Counted from the stretch's first letter, positions 25,402 to 33,358 are shown. The stretch is DNA of 33,631 nucleotides from Candidatus Gastranaerophilales bacterium (GCA_944322855.1 CALUQG010000021.1:1-33631), one strand, 5' to 3'. Notes: generated from the letters alone by a model not told the origin. Program-made: numbers and translations.

Positions 25402-25808
25402 TGAAAACAATTGCTATTATAATGTGCTTGTTGTTCAGCTTATTTAATCCTGTATATGCATCGCATAAATACCTGGAAAAGGATTATCAAAAATATTGGT
25501 GCAACCAGAATAACGGAAAAACCGAAGTTAAACTTCCTGACTATACGAGAATTGACTGTCTGACAAAAAATTATGCAATCGAATTTGATTTTGCAAACAA
25601 GTGGGCTGAAGCAATAGGGCAATCACTCTATTATTCTCTTTCAACCAACAAAAAACCCGGTATAGTTTTAATACTTGAAGACAGTAACAAAGATTTAAAA
25701 TATTTAAACAGATTGATAAATGTTGCAAATAAATATTGTATACGTGTGTGGACTATTACCCCGTTAGACATTGAAAACAGTAGATTTTGTACAAATTGTT
25801 CCAATTAA
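25401..25808 (+). CDS. Secreted protein, possible PD-(D/E)xK nuclease-like fold
   Basis: A 135-residue precursor with a clear signal peptide (1-20, cleavage after N-P-V-Y-A). The mature part contains R-I-D-C-L (D52), A-I-E-F-D-F-A-N-K-W (E61, D63, K67), then Q-S-L-Y-Y (Q74, Y78) and a hydrophobic strand G-I-V-L-I-L-E. The order D, E-x-acid, QxxxY resembles PD-(D/E)xK nucleases, but the lysine of E-x-K is Asp here, so catalysis is uncertain. C34, C53, C113, C130 and C133 could form disulfides. I chose ATG 25401 for the signal peptide and the TAATG overlap with the Cys-rich gene. Fold assignment is inference. Confidence 0.75.
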   Translation: MKTIAIIMCLLFSLFNPVYASHKYLEKDYQKYWCNQNNGKTEVKLPDYTRIDCLTKNYAIEFDFANKWAEAIGQSLYYSLSTNKKPGIVLILEDSNKDLKYLNRLINVANKYCIRVWTITPLDIENSRFCTNCSN

Positions 25809-25822
25809 ATAATTCACAAATG

Positions 25823-25852
25823 TTACGAAATCTTAACAATTATTATTATAAT
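25823..25852 (+). promoter_or_regulatory. Possible promoter of the Met/Gln-rich protein gene
   Basis: TTACGA (25823-25828) and a perfect TATAAT (25847-25852) are 18 bases apart. Transcription would start near 25859, giving a leader of about 70 bases, with AGAGG before the ATG. Confidence 0.45.
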
Positions 25853-25928
25853 AAGGCAATTTTGCAATCTAAAATGTTTTTATTTTAATACGAGGAATTA
25901 ATTACTAAACACGAGAGGAAAACCAACA

Positions 25929-26453
25929 ATGGGTTACGCAATTTTCACAGCAAGAAAATTGATGTTGACAAACCGCATTAATCAAATTAACTTTAGGATG
26001 ATGCAGTTGTCACAACAACAACAGACCCTGGCAGATCAGGCCAGTCGTTGGGAACGTGCTATTGCAAATACACGGTCTCTCTTCAATAATATTGGTAATA
26101 TGTTCCAGATGGGAATTAATATGGCACTGCAAGGGCAAATGCAGCAGCTATATTCAAGCAATGTTTCAGGAGGAGGAAATTTTGATCCGTCGTCGATGAA
26201 TGCGATTGGAAGTATGCTAAACGGAGGAAACAACTTCTTTGCAACACCTCTTGGATCTTATATGATGATGATGCAGTCTTCAATAGAAATGTCAAACCAA
26301 AATCAATTAAGACAGGTAAAAGATATGGAAAACCAGATAGAACTCCAAATGAAGTCTCTGGAAACACAACTAAAAGCAGCACAGGCGGAAATGGAAAATG
26401 TCGAAAAAGCCGAAGACAACGAAATCAAGAAATCGGCACCGCAGTTCGCTTAG
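25929..26453 (+). CDS. Unknown Met/Gln-rich coiled-coil protein
   Basis: Not recognised. The 174-residue protein has no signal peptide and no true membrane helix. An N-terminal helix (about 5-55) is rich in Gln, Met, Asn and Arg, the middle (about 55-115) is rich in Met, Asn, Gly and Ser with G-G-G and M-M-M-M runs, and the C-terminus (120-165) is a Gln/Glu/Met-rich coiled coil. The layout of helix, flexible Gly/Asn centre and coiled coil suggests a self-assembling or needle/filament-like protein, but there is no homologue I can name. It has AGAGG as ribosome binding site, its own promoter and a strong terminator, as expected of an abundant single-gene product. Confidence 0.8.
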   Translation: MGYAIFTARKLMLTNRINQINFRMMQLSQQQQTLADQASRWERAIANTRSLFNNIGNMFQMGINMALQGQMQQLYSSNVSGGGNFDPSSMNAIGSMLNGGNNFFATPLGSYMMMMQSSIEMSNQNQLRQVKDMENQIELQMKSLETQLKAAQAEMENVEKAEDNEIKKSAPQFA

Positions 26454-26485
26454 AGTCAAACAAAGTTACGAATACGCAATCAATA

Positions 26486-26519
26486 AAAAAGCTGTATCGA
26501 ATAAACGATACAGCTTTTT
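26486..26519. terminator. Bidirectional Rho-independent terminator
   Basis: A perfect 14-bp stem, AAAAAGCTGTATCG (26486-26499) with CGATACAGCTTTTT (26506-26519), closes a six-base loop. It lies between the convergent coiled-coil gene and rarA and has A/T runs on both sides, so it can serve both. Confidence 0.94.
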
Positions 26520-26520
26520 G

Positions 26521-27753
26521 TTAGTTTTTAAAATATTTTTTGCCAACAAGTTCATCAGGCAAAAACTGTTGGTTATAATCAGGGTTGTCATGTGTATAGA
26601 CATAACCTATTCCAAAACCGTACTTTTCTGCATCTTTGTAGTGAGCATCTCTAAGGTGCATAGGTGGAGGGTAGTCAAGTCCTGATTTTATATCAGACAA
26701 TGCTTCATCTATGGCACAAATAGCAGCATTGGATTTTGGTGCATCTGCAACATAAGCAACAGCAAGCGCTAAAGGTATTCTGCCTTCAGGCAATCCGAGC
26801 AATTCAACAGCTTTATGCGCATTTACTGCAATGTTAAATGCATTCGGGTCTGCTAATCCGACATCTTCTGCGGCGCATACCATAAGGCGTCTGGCTATAA
26901 ATCTTGGGTCTTCACCTGCAGCTATCATTTTCCCAAGCCAGTATATTGCCGCATTTTTGTCACTGCCTCTGAGACTTTTTTGAAATGCAGAAGCAATGTC
27001 ATAGTGCTCCTGTCTTGAATATTTTATACTTTTTTCCTGGGCTAGGCTTTCTAAAATTTCTAATGACAAATATCTCTTATTATCTTTGAAATCAGCGGCA
27101 AAATAAGAATTTTCAACTAGATTTAGAGCCAGTCTTGCATCTCCTGCCGCATACTTTATAATGAAATCAAGTACTTCCTGTTTTAGTACGATACTCCCAT
27201 GTCTGTCAGAAAGGAATTTAAAGCCTTTTTGTACGATTTCGGAAATGTTATCATCATCAATAGGTTTAAGCATCAATACCTGTACTCGTGAAAGCAGTGC
27301 AGGTACTACTTGAAAAGATGGATTTTCTGTTGTTGAACCAATCAGATAAAACGTACCGTTTTCAAGATAAGGAAGCAGTGCATCCTGCTGAGTTTTACTG
27401 TATCTGTGTATTTCATCAATAAAGAGAATTGTTTTTTTGTTGTATCGTAAATTTTCTCTTGCACGTTCAACACAGTCTTTTATATCTTTTATACCGGAGC
27501 TTACCGCACTGAGTTCTATAAAATCGCTGCTGGTTCTTGTTGCAATTAATCTGGCCAGAGTTGTTTTTCCGCAGCCGGGTGGTCCCCAGAAAATACAGGA
27601 AAATAGTCTTCCCGATTGAAGAAGATTTAAAAATGCAGAATTTTTCCCTACGACCTGATTTTGCCCCATATACTCTTCAAGAGTTTTGGGCCTCAATATT
27701 TCTGCAAGAGGCACCTGCTTATTTTGATTTTCAAGTGAGTCAAAAAGGTTCAT
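26521..27753 (-). CDS. rarA: Replication-associated recombination AAA+ ATPase
   Basis: A 410-residue clamp-loader-like AAA+ ATPase (RarA/MgsA) that acts at stalled replication forks. Visible are an N-terminal P-L-A-E-I-L-R-P (family start), Walker A G-P-P-G-C-G-K-T (about 57-64), Walker B I-D-E-I-H-R (about 112-117), sensor-1 I-G-S-T-T-E-N-P-S-F, and the C-terminal tetramerisation region with A-A-E-D-V-G-L-A-D-P. I take ATG 27753 (GGAG five bases upstream); the GTG at 27759 lies in that ribosome binding site. TTGACA-17-TATCAT gives it a strong promoter. The terminator at 26486-26519 ends it. Confidence 0.95.
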   Translation of the reverse strand: MNLFDSLENQNKQVPLAEILRPKTLEEYMGQNQVVGKNSAFLNLLQSGRLFSCIFWGPPGCGKTTLARLIATRTSSDFIELSAVSSGIKDIKDCVERARENLRYNKKTILFIDEIHRYSKTQQDALLPYLENGTFYLIGSTTENPSFQVVPALLSRVQVLMLKPIDDDNISEIVQKGFKFLSDRHGSIVLKQEVLDFIIKYAAGDARLALNLVENSYFAADFKDNKRYLSLEILESLAQEKSIKYSRQEHYDIASAFQKSLRGSDKNAAIYWLGKMIAAGEDPRFIARRLMVCAAEDVGLADPNAFNIAVNAHKAVELLGLPEGRIPLALAVAYVADAPKSNAAICAIDEALSDIKSGLDYPPPMHLRDAHYKDAEKYGFGIGYVYTHDNPDYNQQFLPDELVGKKYFKN

Positions 27754-27776
27754 AGCCACTCCATTGTATAATAAAT

Positions 27777-27805
27777 ATGATAAAACCAGGGAAAACTAAT
27801 GTCAA
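27777..27805 (-). promoter_or_regulatory. rarA sigma-70 promoter
   Basis: On the minus strand a perfect TTGACA (27800-27805) and TATCAT (27777-27782) are exactly 17 bases apart, giving a start of transcription near 27770 and a 16-base leader holding GGAG. It is the best-scoring -35 box in this window by eye. Confidence 0.72.
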
Positions 27806-27807
27806 AA

Positions 27808-27835
27808 ATGACATGCTAAAAAATTCAGTTATAAT
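27808..27835 (+). promoter_or_regulatory. Back-to-back promoter of the 27843 gene
   Basis: ATGACA (27808-27813) and a perfect TATAAT (27830-27835) are 16 bases apart. The predicted start of transcription falls at about 27842-27843, on the start codon of the gene. The -35 box forms a TGTCA-AAAA-TGACA palindrome (27800-27813) with the -35 of rarA. Confidence 0.55.
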
Positions 27836-27842
27836 AAAGAAT

Positions 27843-28451
27843 ATGAAGAATTTATTTTCTAAAATCACTTTGCTGATATTTGCTTCACTACTTTGTACAG
27901 GCGGAGGTTACAAAGGCTCTTTGCCTGACATAAATATGCAGTTTGAATATAAAAGAACAACACCTCAAGTTACTAAAGGTATATACAATACTTTTGATGA
28001 AACTGAAAAGCAGCCGCAATATAAGAAAGTTCCAAGAGAAAACAAAACATATATTGATATAATCCTGAAAAAAGACAGAACTTCGCCTTATACAAAAGAT
28101 TTGAATGATGTCATTGTCATTTTGGAAAAGATGAAAAAGTGTATAGATACAAATGGTAATATACAAAAATTTAATGCAATAGCCAGTTCAATAATTGATC
28201 ACGCAGACTTCATGGCAGAAAAATATGCTAACAGCCCTGAACGCTACTATATTTCTTTTGCAAAATTGCAAAATATTGCTGCACGGGCAAGAGATATAGC
28301 CACACTCAGGTGTGAATCACAGGTTTATATAAAATATCTTACCTATCAGGGTGAAGGACAAATTTACAGTAAAGATAGCATAAATATGCAAATTAAGCTG
28401 TTTGAAGAAGAATTGGATAACACGATTAGTATTATGAAAGACTCAATATAG
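27843..28451 (+). CDS. Unknown exported protein, 202 residues
   Basis: Not recognised. A signal peptide (K-N-L-F-S-K then a hydrophobic stretch to L-L-C-T-G-G-G) starts the protein. Its L-L-C could be a poor lipobox, but it lacks the usual small residue at -1. The mature part is basic and Lys/Asp/Glu-rich: about 25-70 extended, then helices (about 85-200) with D-H-A-D-F-M-A-E-K, F-A-K-L-Q-N and F-E-E-E-L. I chose ATG 27843 because the hydrophobic stretch then begins at the N-terminus; an earlier in-frame ATG at 27777 lies within the rarA -10 region. No ribosome binding site precedes either, so a leaderless mRNA is plausible. It is followed after 83 bases by another exported protein. Confidence 0.75.
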   Translation: MKNLFSKITLLIFASLLCTGGGYKGSLPDINMQFEYKRTTPQVTKGIYNTFDETEKQPQYKKVPRENKTYIDIILKKDRTSPYTKDLNDVIVILEKMKKCIDTNGNIQKFNAIASSIIDHADFMAEKYANSPERYYISFAKLQNIAARARDIATLRCESQVYIKYLTYQGEGQIYSKDSINMQIKLFEEELDNTISIMKDSI

Positions 28452-28534
28452 TCCTATAACATATTCTGATGGTCAATGTTATCTTTGTTTATTTGCCATA
28501 CACATATTATGTACAGCAAAACAGACGGGGATAT

Positions 28535-29359
28535 ATGTATAAAAAATTATTATTAGTTTGCCTAATCCTAAGTGCAGCTTGCCCTGCGCATGCTTATAAA
28601 GTAAAGACATTTAAGCCTCTTGTTCCTCAAATTCAGAACATGAACACGCTGCAGGATCCATATCAAAATACAATTGCATCAAACGAAAGCTATCCTAAAA
28701 TTACGCAATTGGAAGAAAGTATATTCAAAAAAAATTATGAAAAACAAAATATTTATACTAGACTAAACCGCCTCGAAAAAAAAGTTTTTAACAGGACTTT
28801 TTCAGGTTTGCCGCTTTCCAGTCGAGTTGATAATCTACTGTCTAACATTGACACAGGCATGTTGTATGGAATTACTTCAAAAGATCTTGCAAAGCTTGAG
28901 ACAAAGGTGCTTGGACGTACATACATGAATGATGATACAGAATCTCGAATTACGAGGATGGAAAAAGAAATGCTTGGCGCTATGCAAGGAGGCAATTTAA
29001 AAGATAGATTTGATACAATAAAAACTGCATCAAAACATTACAATTCATATCCTGAACTTATTCAAAGCCAGCAGATTTATCCGCAAAGTACATTCGGTTA
29101 CAATCCATACGGATACTCAACATCGTATGGGCCTGCATATGGAACGTATAGCAGTTATAGAAAGCCAGGTATTTTAAATAGGCTATTTGGCGGCTATTCA
29201 CCGGGCATGCTAACAGGATTTACACCACCTATATATGACCCTTACTCAATGTATACAAGACCCGGCATGGGGCATAGCAGATACGTAAGAGGGATGCGTG
29301 GATGGCATCTCAGAAACAGAAGCACGGGCAGCGGTACACGTGTAAGAATTTTAGACTAA
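28535..29359 (+). CDS. Exported repeat protein with Tyr/Gly/Pro-rich tail
   Basis: Not assigned a function. Signal peptide 1-20 (Y-K-K-L-L-L then cleavage after C-P-A-H-A). Residues about 55-160 hold at least four imperfect repeats of about 21 residues with consensus hydrophobic-x-x-L-E-x-x-hydrophobic-F/L-x-x-x-Y/F...R: I-T-Q-L-E, L-N-R-L-E, L-A-K-L-E and I-T-R-M-E. I recall similar R-L-x-R-L-E repeats in Cyanobacteria/Melainabacteria exported proteins. The tail (about 175-274) is low-complexity Tyr, Gly, Pro, Ser and Arg, likely disordered and surface-exposed. ATG 28535 with GGGG five bases before it is preferred over the ATG at 28469. Confidence 0.78.
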   Translation: MYKKLLLVCLILSAACPAHAYKVKTFKPLVPQIQNMNTLQDPYQNTIASNESYPKITQLEESIFKKNYEKQNIYTRLNRLEKKVFNRTFSGLPLSSRVDNLLSNIDTGMLYGITSKDLAKLETKVLGRTYMNDDTESRITRMEKEMLGAMQGGNLKDRFDTIKTASKHYNSYPELIQSQQIYPQSTFGYNPYGYSTSYGPAYGTYSSYRKPGILNRLFGGYSPGMLTGFTPPIYDPYSMYTRPGMGHSRYVRGMRGWHLRNRSTGSGTRVRILD

Positions 29360-29388
29360 ATTTATATTTATGCAAATATAATAAATTC

Positions 29389-29397
29389 TGCTATAAT
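29389..29397 (+). promoter_or_regulatory. Extended -10 promoter of yajQ
   Basis: TGC-TATAAT, a perfect -10 with TGn extension, 36 bases before the yajQ ATG. Its -35 region (TATGCA, 17 bases upstream) is weak. Confidence 0.55.
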
Positions 29398-29432
29398 TAT
29401 ATTTTGATGTATCTTTATTCAGGAGTATAAAT

Positions 29433-29933
29433 ATGGCAAAAGATTGTAGTTTTGATGTAGTTTCGGAATTCGATAAACAAGAATTGGTTAATGCAGTTGA
29501 TCAGGCAAAAAGAGAAATTAATTCCCGATTTGATTTAAAAAACTCTAATTCCGACATAAATCTGGAAGCTGACAAATGTATTACCATAACAACAAATGAT
29601 GACATGAAACTCAGAAATATTCTTGATATTTTACAAACAAAACTTGTTAAAAGAAATATTAATATTAAAGTTTTAGATGCCCAGCCGATTGAAAATGCTC
29701 TTGGCGGAAATGTCAGACAGGTTTTTAATTTGAAAAAAGGTCTTTCAACAGAATTAGCAAAAAAAATTGTTGCTGACATAAAAAACTCGAAATTAAAAGT
29801 TCAAGCGTCAATACAAGGCGAGCAGGTCAGAGTTTCAGGAAAAAGTAAGGATGATCTTCAGGAGGTAATTAAACTCTTAAAATCCAAAGAAGACGATTAT
29901 GATATACCTCTTCAATTCCAAAATTACAGATAA
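29433..29933 (+). CDS. yajQ: YajQ-family nucleotide-binding protein
   Basis: A 166-residue cytoplasmic protein of the YajQ (DUF520) family, with two ferredoxin-like halves. The N-terminal S-F-D-V-V-S-E-F-D and E-I-N-S-R-F-D-L-K, the central I-E-N-A-L-G-G-N-V-R-Q and the C-terminal Q-V-R-V-S-G-K-S-K-D-D-L-Q are family signatures, and length is normal. In Xanthomonas and Pseudomonas relatives bind c-di-GMP and affect transcription; whether this one does is unknown. The ribosome binding site is GGAG, eight bases before ATG. It is a single-gene unit, and with the PilZ gene makes two potential c-di-GMP receptors in this window. Confidence 0.95.
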   Translation: MAKDCSFDVVSEFDKQELVNAVDQAKREINSRFDLKNSNSDINLEADKCITITTNDDMKLRNILDILQTKLVKRNINIKVLDAQPIENALGGNVRQVFNLKKGLSTELAKKIVADIKNSKLKVQASIQGEQVRVSGKSKDDLQEVIKLLKSKEDDYDIPLQFQNYR

Positions 29934-30137
29934 TACTTTATATGCTTATGCTACATAAAACTTTGTAAAAATATGTTTCAATTAATATTTTCTGATAGCA
30001 AAAATGAAAATTTTTAGACCTTATTCCTCAAGAAAATAGATTGTTTTTGATGCAAAATTTAATTTTTGTAAATAAACATTAAAAATAATCTTGTCAAAAA
30101 CCTAATCTTATGAGAAGGTACATAAGGGCATAAAAAA

Positions 30138-32876
30138 ATGAAAGTAAGTCAGAACCAGAATATTTTATACAAAGACCGAATAAGTCACAAGCAAAAGTCA
30201 GTTGTGACAAATGAAAAGTTTTCACAGGATAATTATTTTAGAGAAACGCCTTTAAAGAGAGATGTAAATGATATTTCCTTTAAAGGCGTTTTCTCTTTGT
30301 ATAATGTAAAAAGATATAACCTGAAACAAAATCTTGATTTTTTATCAAAGTATATTGGTAAAGCACCGGTTGAACTTGAACAAAATTTTCAAAAGTCTCA
30401 CTGGAATGATATAAGAGATCATATTAAAGATTTGCCGAATGGTAAGGTTGAAGTCCGCACCAAAAACTGGACAAGACTTCTTATGGAAGGTGTTGTTTAC
30501 CCTGTTACGGAGCTTCCTATATATATAGCCAATTCATTGAAAAAGACTTTTACAGGTACAGGATTTAATACTCAAAAAGCTACTCTTGAGGAAATGAATA
30601 AAAGGAGCTTTTTGCAGAAAAAATTTGATATATTAAATAACAGTGATATCGTCAACTCCTTCAGTGGTTATATGGAAACAGCTGAAAAATTAAAATACGA
30701 TACACCGGATGTTCAATCATCAGGCTTATTCACCAGAGCAATGAAAATGTTTGATCCGAAATCAGGAAATTACAATGGTGTTCATGAAAGAGCTTTAACA
30801 AGAATAGTGACTGGTTTTATTCCGGCATTTTTCCTCGCAAATGATGCTTATAACCTTTCTAGACTCTGCGATGATGATCCAAAAGCTGCAGAAAAAGAAA
30901 AGAAAGCACGTTTTAATCAAGAAACAAAACGTGTACTTTCTAATGCATATTTGCAATTAATTACACTCGGTGCGCTTTCTAAATATATCAACTCTAAAAA
31001 ATGGGTATTTATGTTAGTTACTGCATTGACAGTTATTGCAACCGAGTCATTCTCAAGATTGTCAAACGGTAAAAAAATAAAATTCATTAATAAAGAAGAA
31101 GCAATAAAGTTAAATAAAGAACTTGCAGAAAGAGAAGATAAAAAAGAAGGCAAAGCTGTAAATGAAACAGTTGAAAGACCGGTCAAAGAAGAAAAAATTC
31201 AACCGAGTTTCAAAGGCTCAAAAGTCTTTCAGGCATTCGGACTTGCTTCTGATATGCCCATTACAGCAATGGATATGTCAGGAAAAACTGTAGTTTTTGA
31301 TAAAAGAAGAGAAATAAAAGAGTCAAAACCTTTGTTGACTTTATCAAGTATTACAAAATGGTTTGTGGGTGTCGTAATAGCAGGATTTGCTCTAAAATCA
31401 GCTAAGAAAAATGTTAAAATCAATGGTGCACAATTAGGCAAGTATTTCAATGTTGTATCTAAAAAATACGACAGGTTATATGAGAAGTTAACAACAGAAA
31501 ATTACAAACTATCAAGAGACAAATTTAATCAAATTATCAATAAGCTTAAATCATACGATGAGGTTCTAGGCAAAAAATTTGAAGATGTAACACTTCAATA
31601 TCAAAAGACATCAAAATTGAATAAAGAAGCAGCAAATATTGCAGAAACACTAGAGCAAGAAGGCTTGACAGAATTTGCTGAAATGTTTAGACACCTTTCA
31701 AATAAAGGAAAAACAAGCTCTTTTGCAGATATAAATGTTCAATCAGCGGCTGACAGTTTCTTTAAAAACAGAAATAACAAAATTATTGAAGCTAATGTCA
31801 ATAAATTTCTCGCTGTATTGAAAAGCAATTCTATGGCAAAAGAGGCTGAAGACATTGAAAACATTCTTTATGAAAATAACAAATTCAATGTAAATAACTT
31901 TACTAAAGCCAAGAAATTCCTTGAAAACCATAATGAACTTAAACCGTTTATAACAACTTTTGAAAACAGGTTTAAAGTTAATAATGATGCGGAAAATCTT
32001 AAAATGTTTAACAGCGCAATGACCGCATTAAAAGAAAAAAATGAAGCAAAAGCTAATGAATTAACAAGTTTAATAGAAAATGCTGTTAACGCTGAGGAAT
32101 ATACATTCGGAAGACGAAATATCAAAGGTGTACGTCAGATAGCTGACTTTGTTACACAGCCATTCAAGTTTATGTGGGGTACTATTACACTTCCATATAA
32201 ACACATAGCAAAACCAATGTATAATGCCATAAAACAGGAATATAAACTCCCTGAGTGGGATAAGGAGCTTGATGCAGTATACAATGGTATCAATAAATTG
32301 ACATACAAATCTAAATTTAAGCCGAATTCTAAGGCAAAAATAGATTTGACAGATGAACAGTTTGCTTCATATATGAATAAACGTATAAATAAAGCATTCA
32401 ACACATCTACTATGTCGAGCATATCAAATTCTGACTTGTCGGCGCTTGCAAAAAACACATCAACAGCTGCGACAGCGTGGTTCTTGATGGCTGATAACCA
32501 TAATATGGTTATGCAAAAATCTAACGGTCAGGATAAAGAGGGCGCTATCTTAAAAGCAAAAGAAAGAGCAATACAGGAAACTTCAAGAACATTCTATAAC
32601 GTGTTGTTCATTAACCTGTTCAATGATACATTCAGAAATACATACAATTCAAGCCTTCTTGGTGCTCAGGCCGTAAACTTTGCATCTACATTGATTGGTG
32701 AATATACAAACAGAAAATTGATAGGAATGCCGGTTAAGGCTTTATCAAGAGATGAAATATTGAATAAAGAATACGAAAATATTACAAGCAAAGGTGCAAA
32801 AGGCGGTTTCTTTAGATTTATGTCGAGACTTACCGGCAAAAAAGTTCTTTCACAAAGAGAAAATTCGAAAAAATAA
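30138..32876 (+). CDS. Large membrane protein with N-terminal ISFKG motif
   Basis: Not recognised; 912 residues. Residues 1-45 are polar and lead to D-I-S-F-K-G at 45-50; the motif occurs again as P-S-F-K-G at 356-360. Hydrophobic stretches lie at about 222-240, 265-310 and 415-430, and the loop after the first is charged (D-D-D-P-K-A-A-E-K-E-K-K). Residues 435-700 are Lys/Glu/Asn-rich helices, probably coiled coils, and the final part (800-880) has further amphipathic or hydrophobic helices before a basic tail. No signal peptide. The pair at 5902 and 7362 shares the hydrophobic-charged loop-hydrophobic layout. The ribosome binding site is AAGGG. It ends at a good terminator. Confidence 0.85.
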   Translation: MKVSQNQNILYKDRISHKQKSVVTNEKFSQDNYFRETPLKRDVNDISFKGVFSLYNVKRYNLKQNLDFLSKYIGKAPVELEQNFQKSHWNDIRDHIKDLPNGKVEVRTKNWTRLLMEGVVYPVTELPIYIANSLKKTFTGTGFNTQKATLEEMNKRSFLQKKFDILNNSDIVNSFSGYMETAEKLKYDTPDVQSSGLFTRAMKMFDPKSGNYNGVHERALTRIVTGFIPAFFLANDAYNLSRLCDDDPKAAEKEKKARFNQETKRVLSNAYLQLITLGALSKYINSKKWVFMLVTALTVIATESFSRLSNGKKIKFINKEEAIKLNKELAEREDKKEGKAVNETVERPVKEEKIQPSFKGSKVFQAFGLASDMPITAMDMSGKTVVFDKRREIKESKPLLTLSSITKWFVGVVIAGFALKSAKKNVKINGAQLGKYFNVVSKKYDRLYEKLTTENYKLSRDKFNQIINKLKSYDEVLGKKFEDVTLQYQKTSKLNKEAANIAETLEQEGLTEFAEMFRHLSNKGKTSSFADINVQSAADSFFKNRNNKIIEANVNKFLAVLKSNSMAKEAEDIENILYENNKFNVNNFTKAKKFLENHNELKPFITTFENRFKVNNDAENLKMFNSAMTALKEKNEAKANELTSLIENAVNAEEYTFGRRNIKGVRQIADFVTQPFKFMWGTITLPYKHIAKPMYNAIKQEYKLPEWDKELDAVYNGINKLTYKSKFKPNSKAKIDLTDEQFASYMNKRINKAFNTSTMSSISNSDLSALAKNTSTAATAWFLMADNHNMVMQKSNGQDKEGAILKAKERAIQETSRTFYNVLFINLFNDTFRNTYNSSLLGAQAVNFASTLIGEYTNRKLIGMPVKALSRDEILNKEYENITSKGAKGGFFRFMSRLTGKKVLSQRENSKK

Positions 32877-32893
32877 GAACCTGAACTAAAAAC

Positions 32894-32921
32894 AAAAAGC
32901 ATGGTGTAAACCATGCTTTTT
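32894..32921. terminator. Bidirectional Rho-independent terminator
   Basis: AAAAAGCATGGT (32894-32905) pairs with ACCATGCTTTTT (32910-32921) in a perfect 12-bp stem with a four-base loop, flanked by A/T runs. It lies between the convergent 912-residue gene and trxA and can serve both. Confidence 0.93.
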
Positions 32922-32943
32922 TATTATTAAACCTGAATATAAA

Positions 32944-33267
32944 TTATAAATGTTTCTCAATATTAGAAACAATAGATGATTTAGGCATGAGACCAACAAG
33001 TCTTTCAACAGCCTTTCCGTCTTTAAAAATTAACAATGTCGGTAAACCGCTTACAGAATATTCTTTTGCAGTTTTAAGATTTTCGTCTGTGTTTAATTTT
33101 ACAACCTTAACTTTACCTTCAAAATCTTGAGATACTTCATCCAATACAGGGCCGAGCTTTCTGCAAGGGCCGCACCACGGAGCCCAAAAATCAACAATAG
33201 TAACACCTTGAGAGTTTGTTACTTCGGTTTCGAAAGTATTATCATTGATATCTAACGCATTTGACAT
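32944..33267 (-). CDS. trxA: Thioredoxin
   Basis: Cytoplasmic disulfide reductase of 107 residues. The active site W-C-G-P-C at 31-35 is in the canonical D-F-W-A-P-W-C-G-P-C context, and the cis-proline follows in G-L-P-T-L (P76 region). It keeps the buried aspartate (V-D-F-W) and has normal length. ATG 33267 follows a strong AGGAGG. The promoter is probably TGATAAAAT (minus, 33310-33318). It is a single-gene unit ending at a bidirectional terminator; no thioredoxin reductase is beside it. Confidence 0.97.
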   Translation of the reverse strand: MSNALDINDNTFETEVTNSQGVTIVDFWAPWCGPCRKLGPVLDEVSQDFEGKVKVVKLNTDENLKTAKEYSVSGLPTLLIFKDGKAVERLVGLMPKSSIVSNIEKHL

Positions 33268-33309
33268 AAATGCCTCCTCCTTAAATACATATTTTTAATT
33301 AATATACTA

Positions 33310-33318
33310 ATTTTATCA
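33310..33318 (-). promoter_or_regulatory. Possible extended -10 promoter of trxA
   Basis: TGA-TAAAAT on the minus strand, 43 bases before the trxA ATG, resembles the other TGn promoters in this window. The -35 region has no consensus match. Confidence 0.45.
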
Positions 33319-33358
33319 AAAAGTAAATTAATAAGCTAGATATAAATAAAAAATGTTA

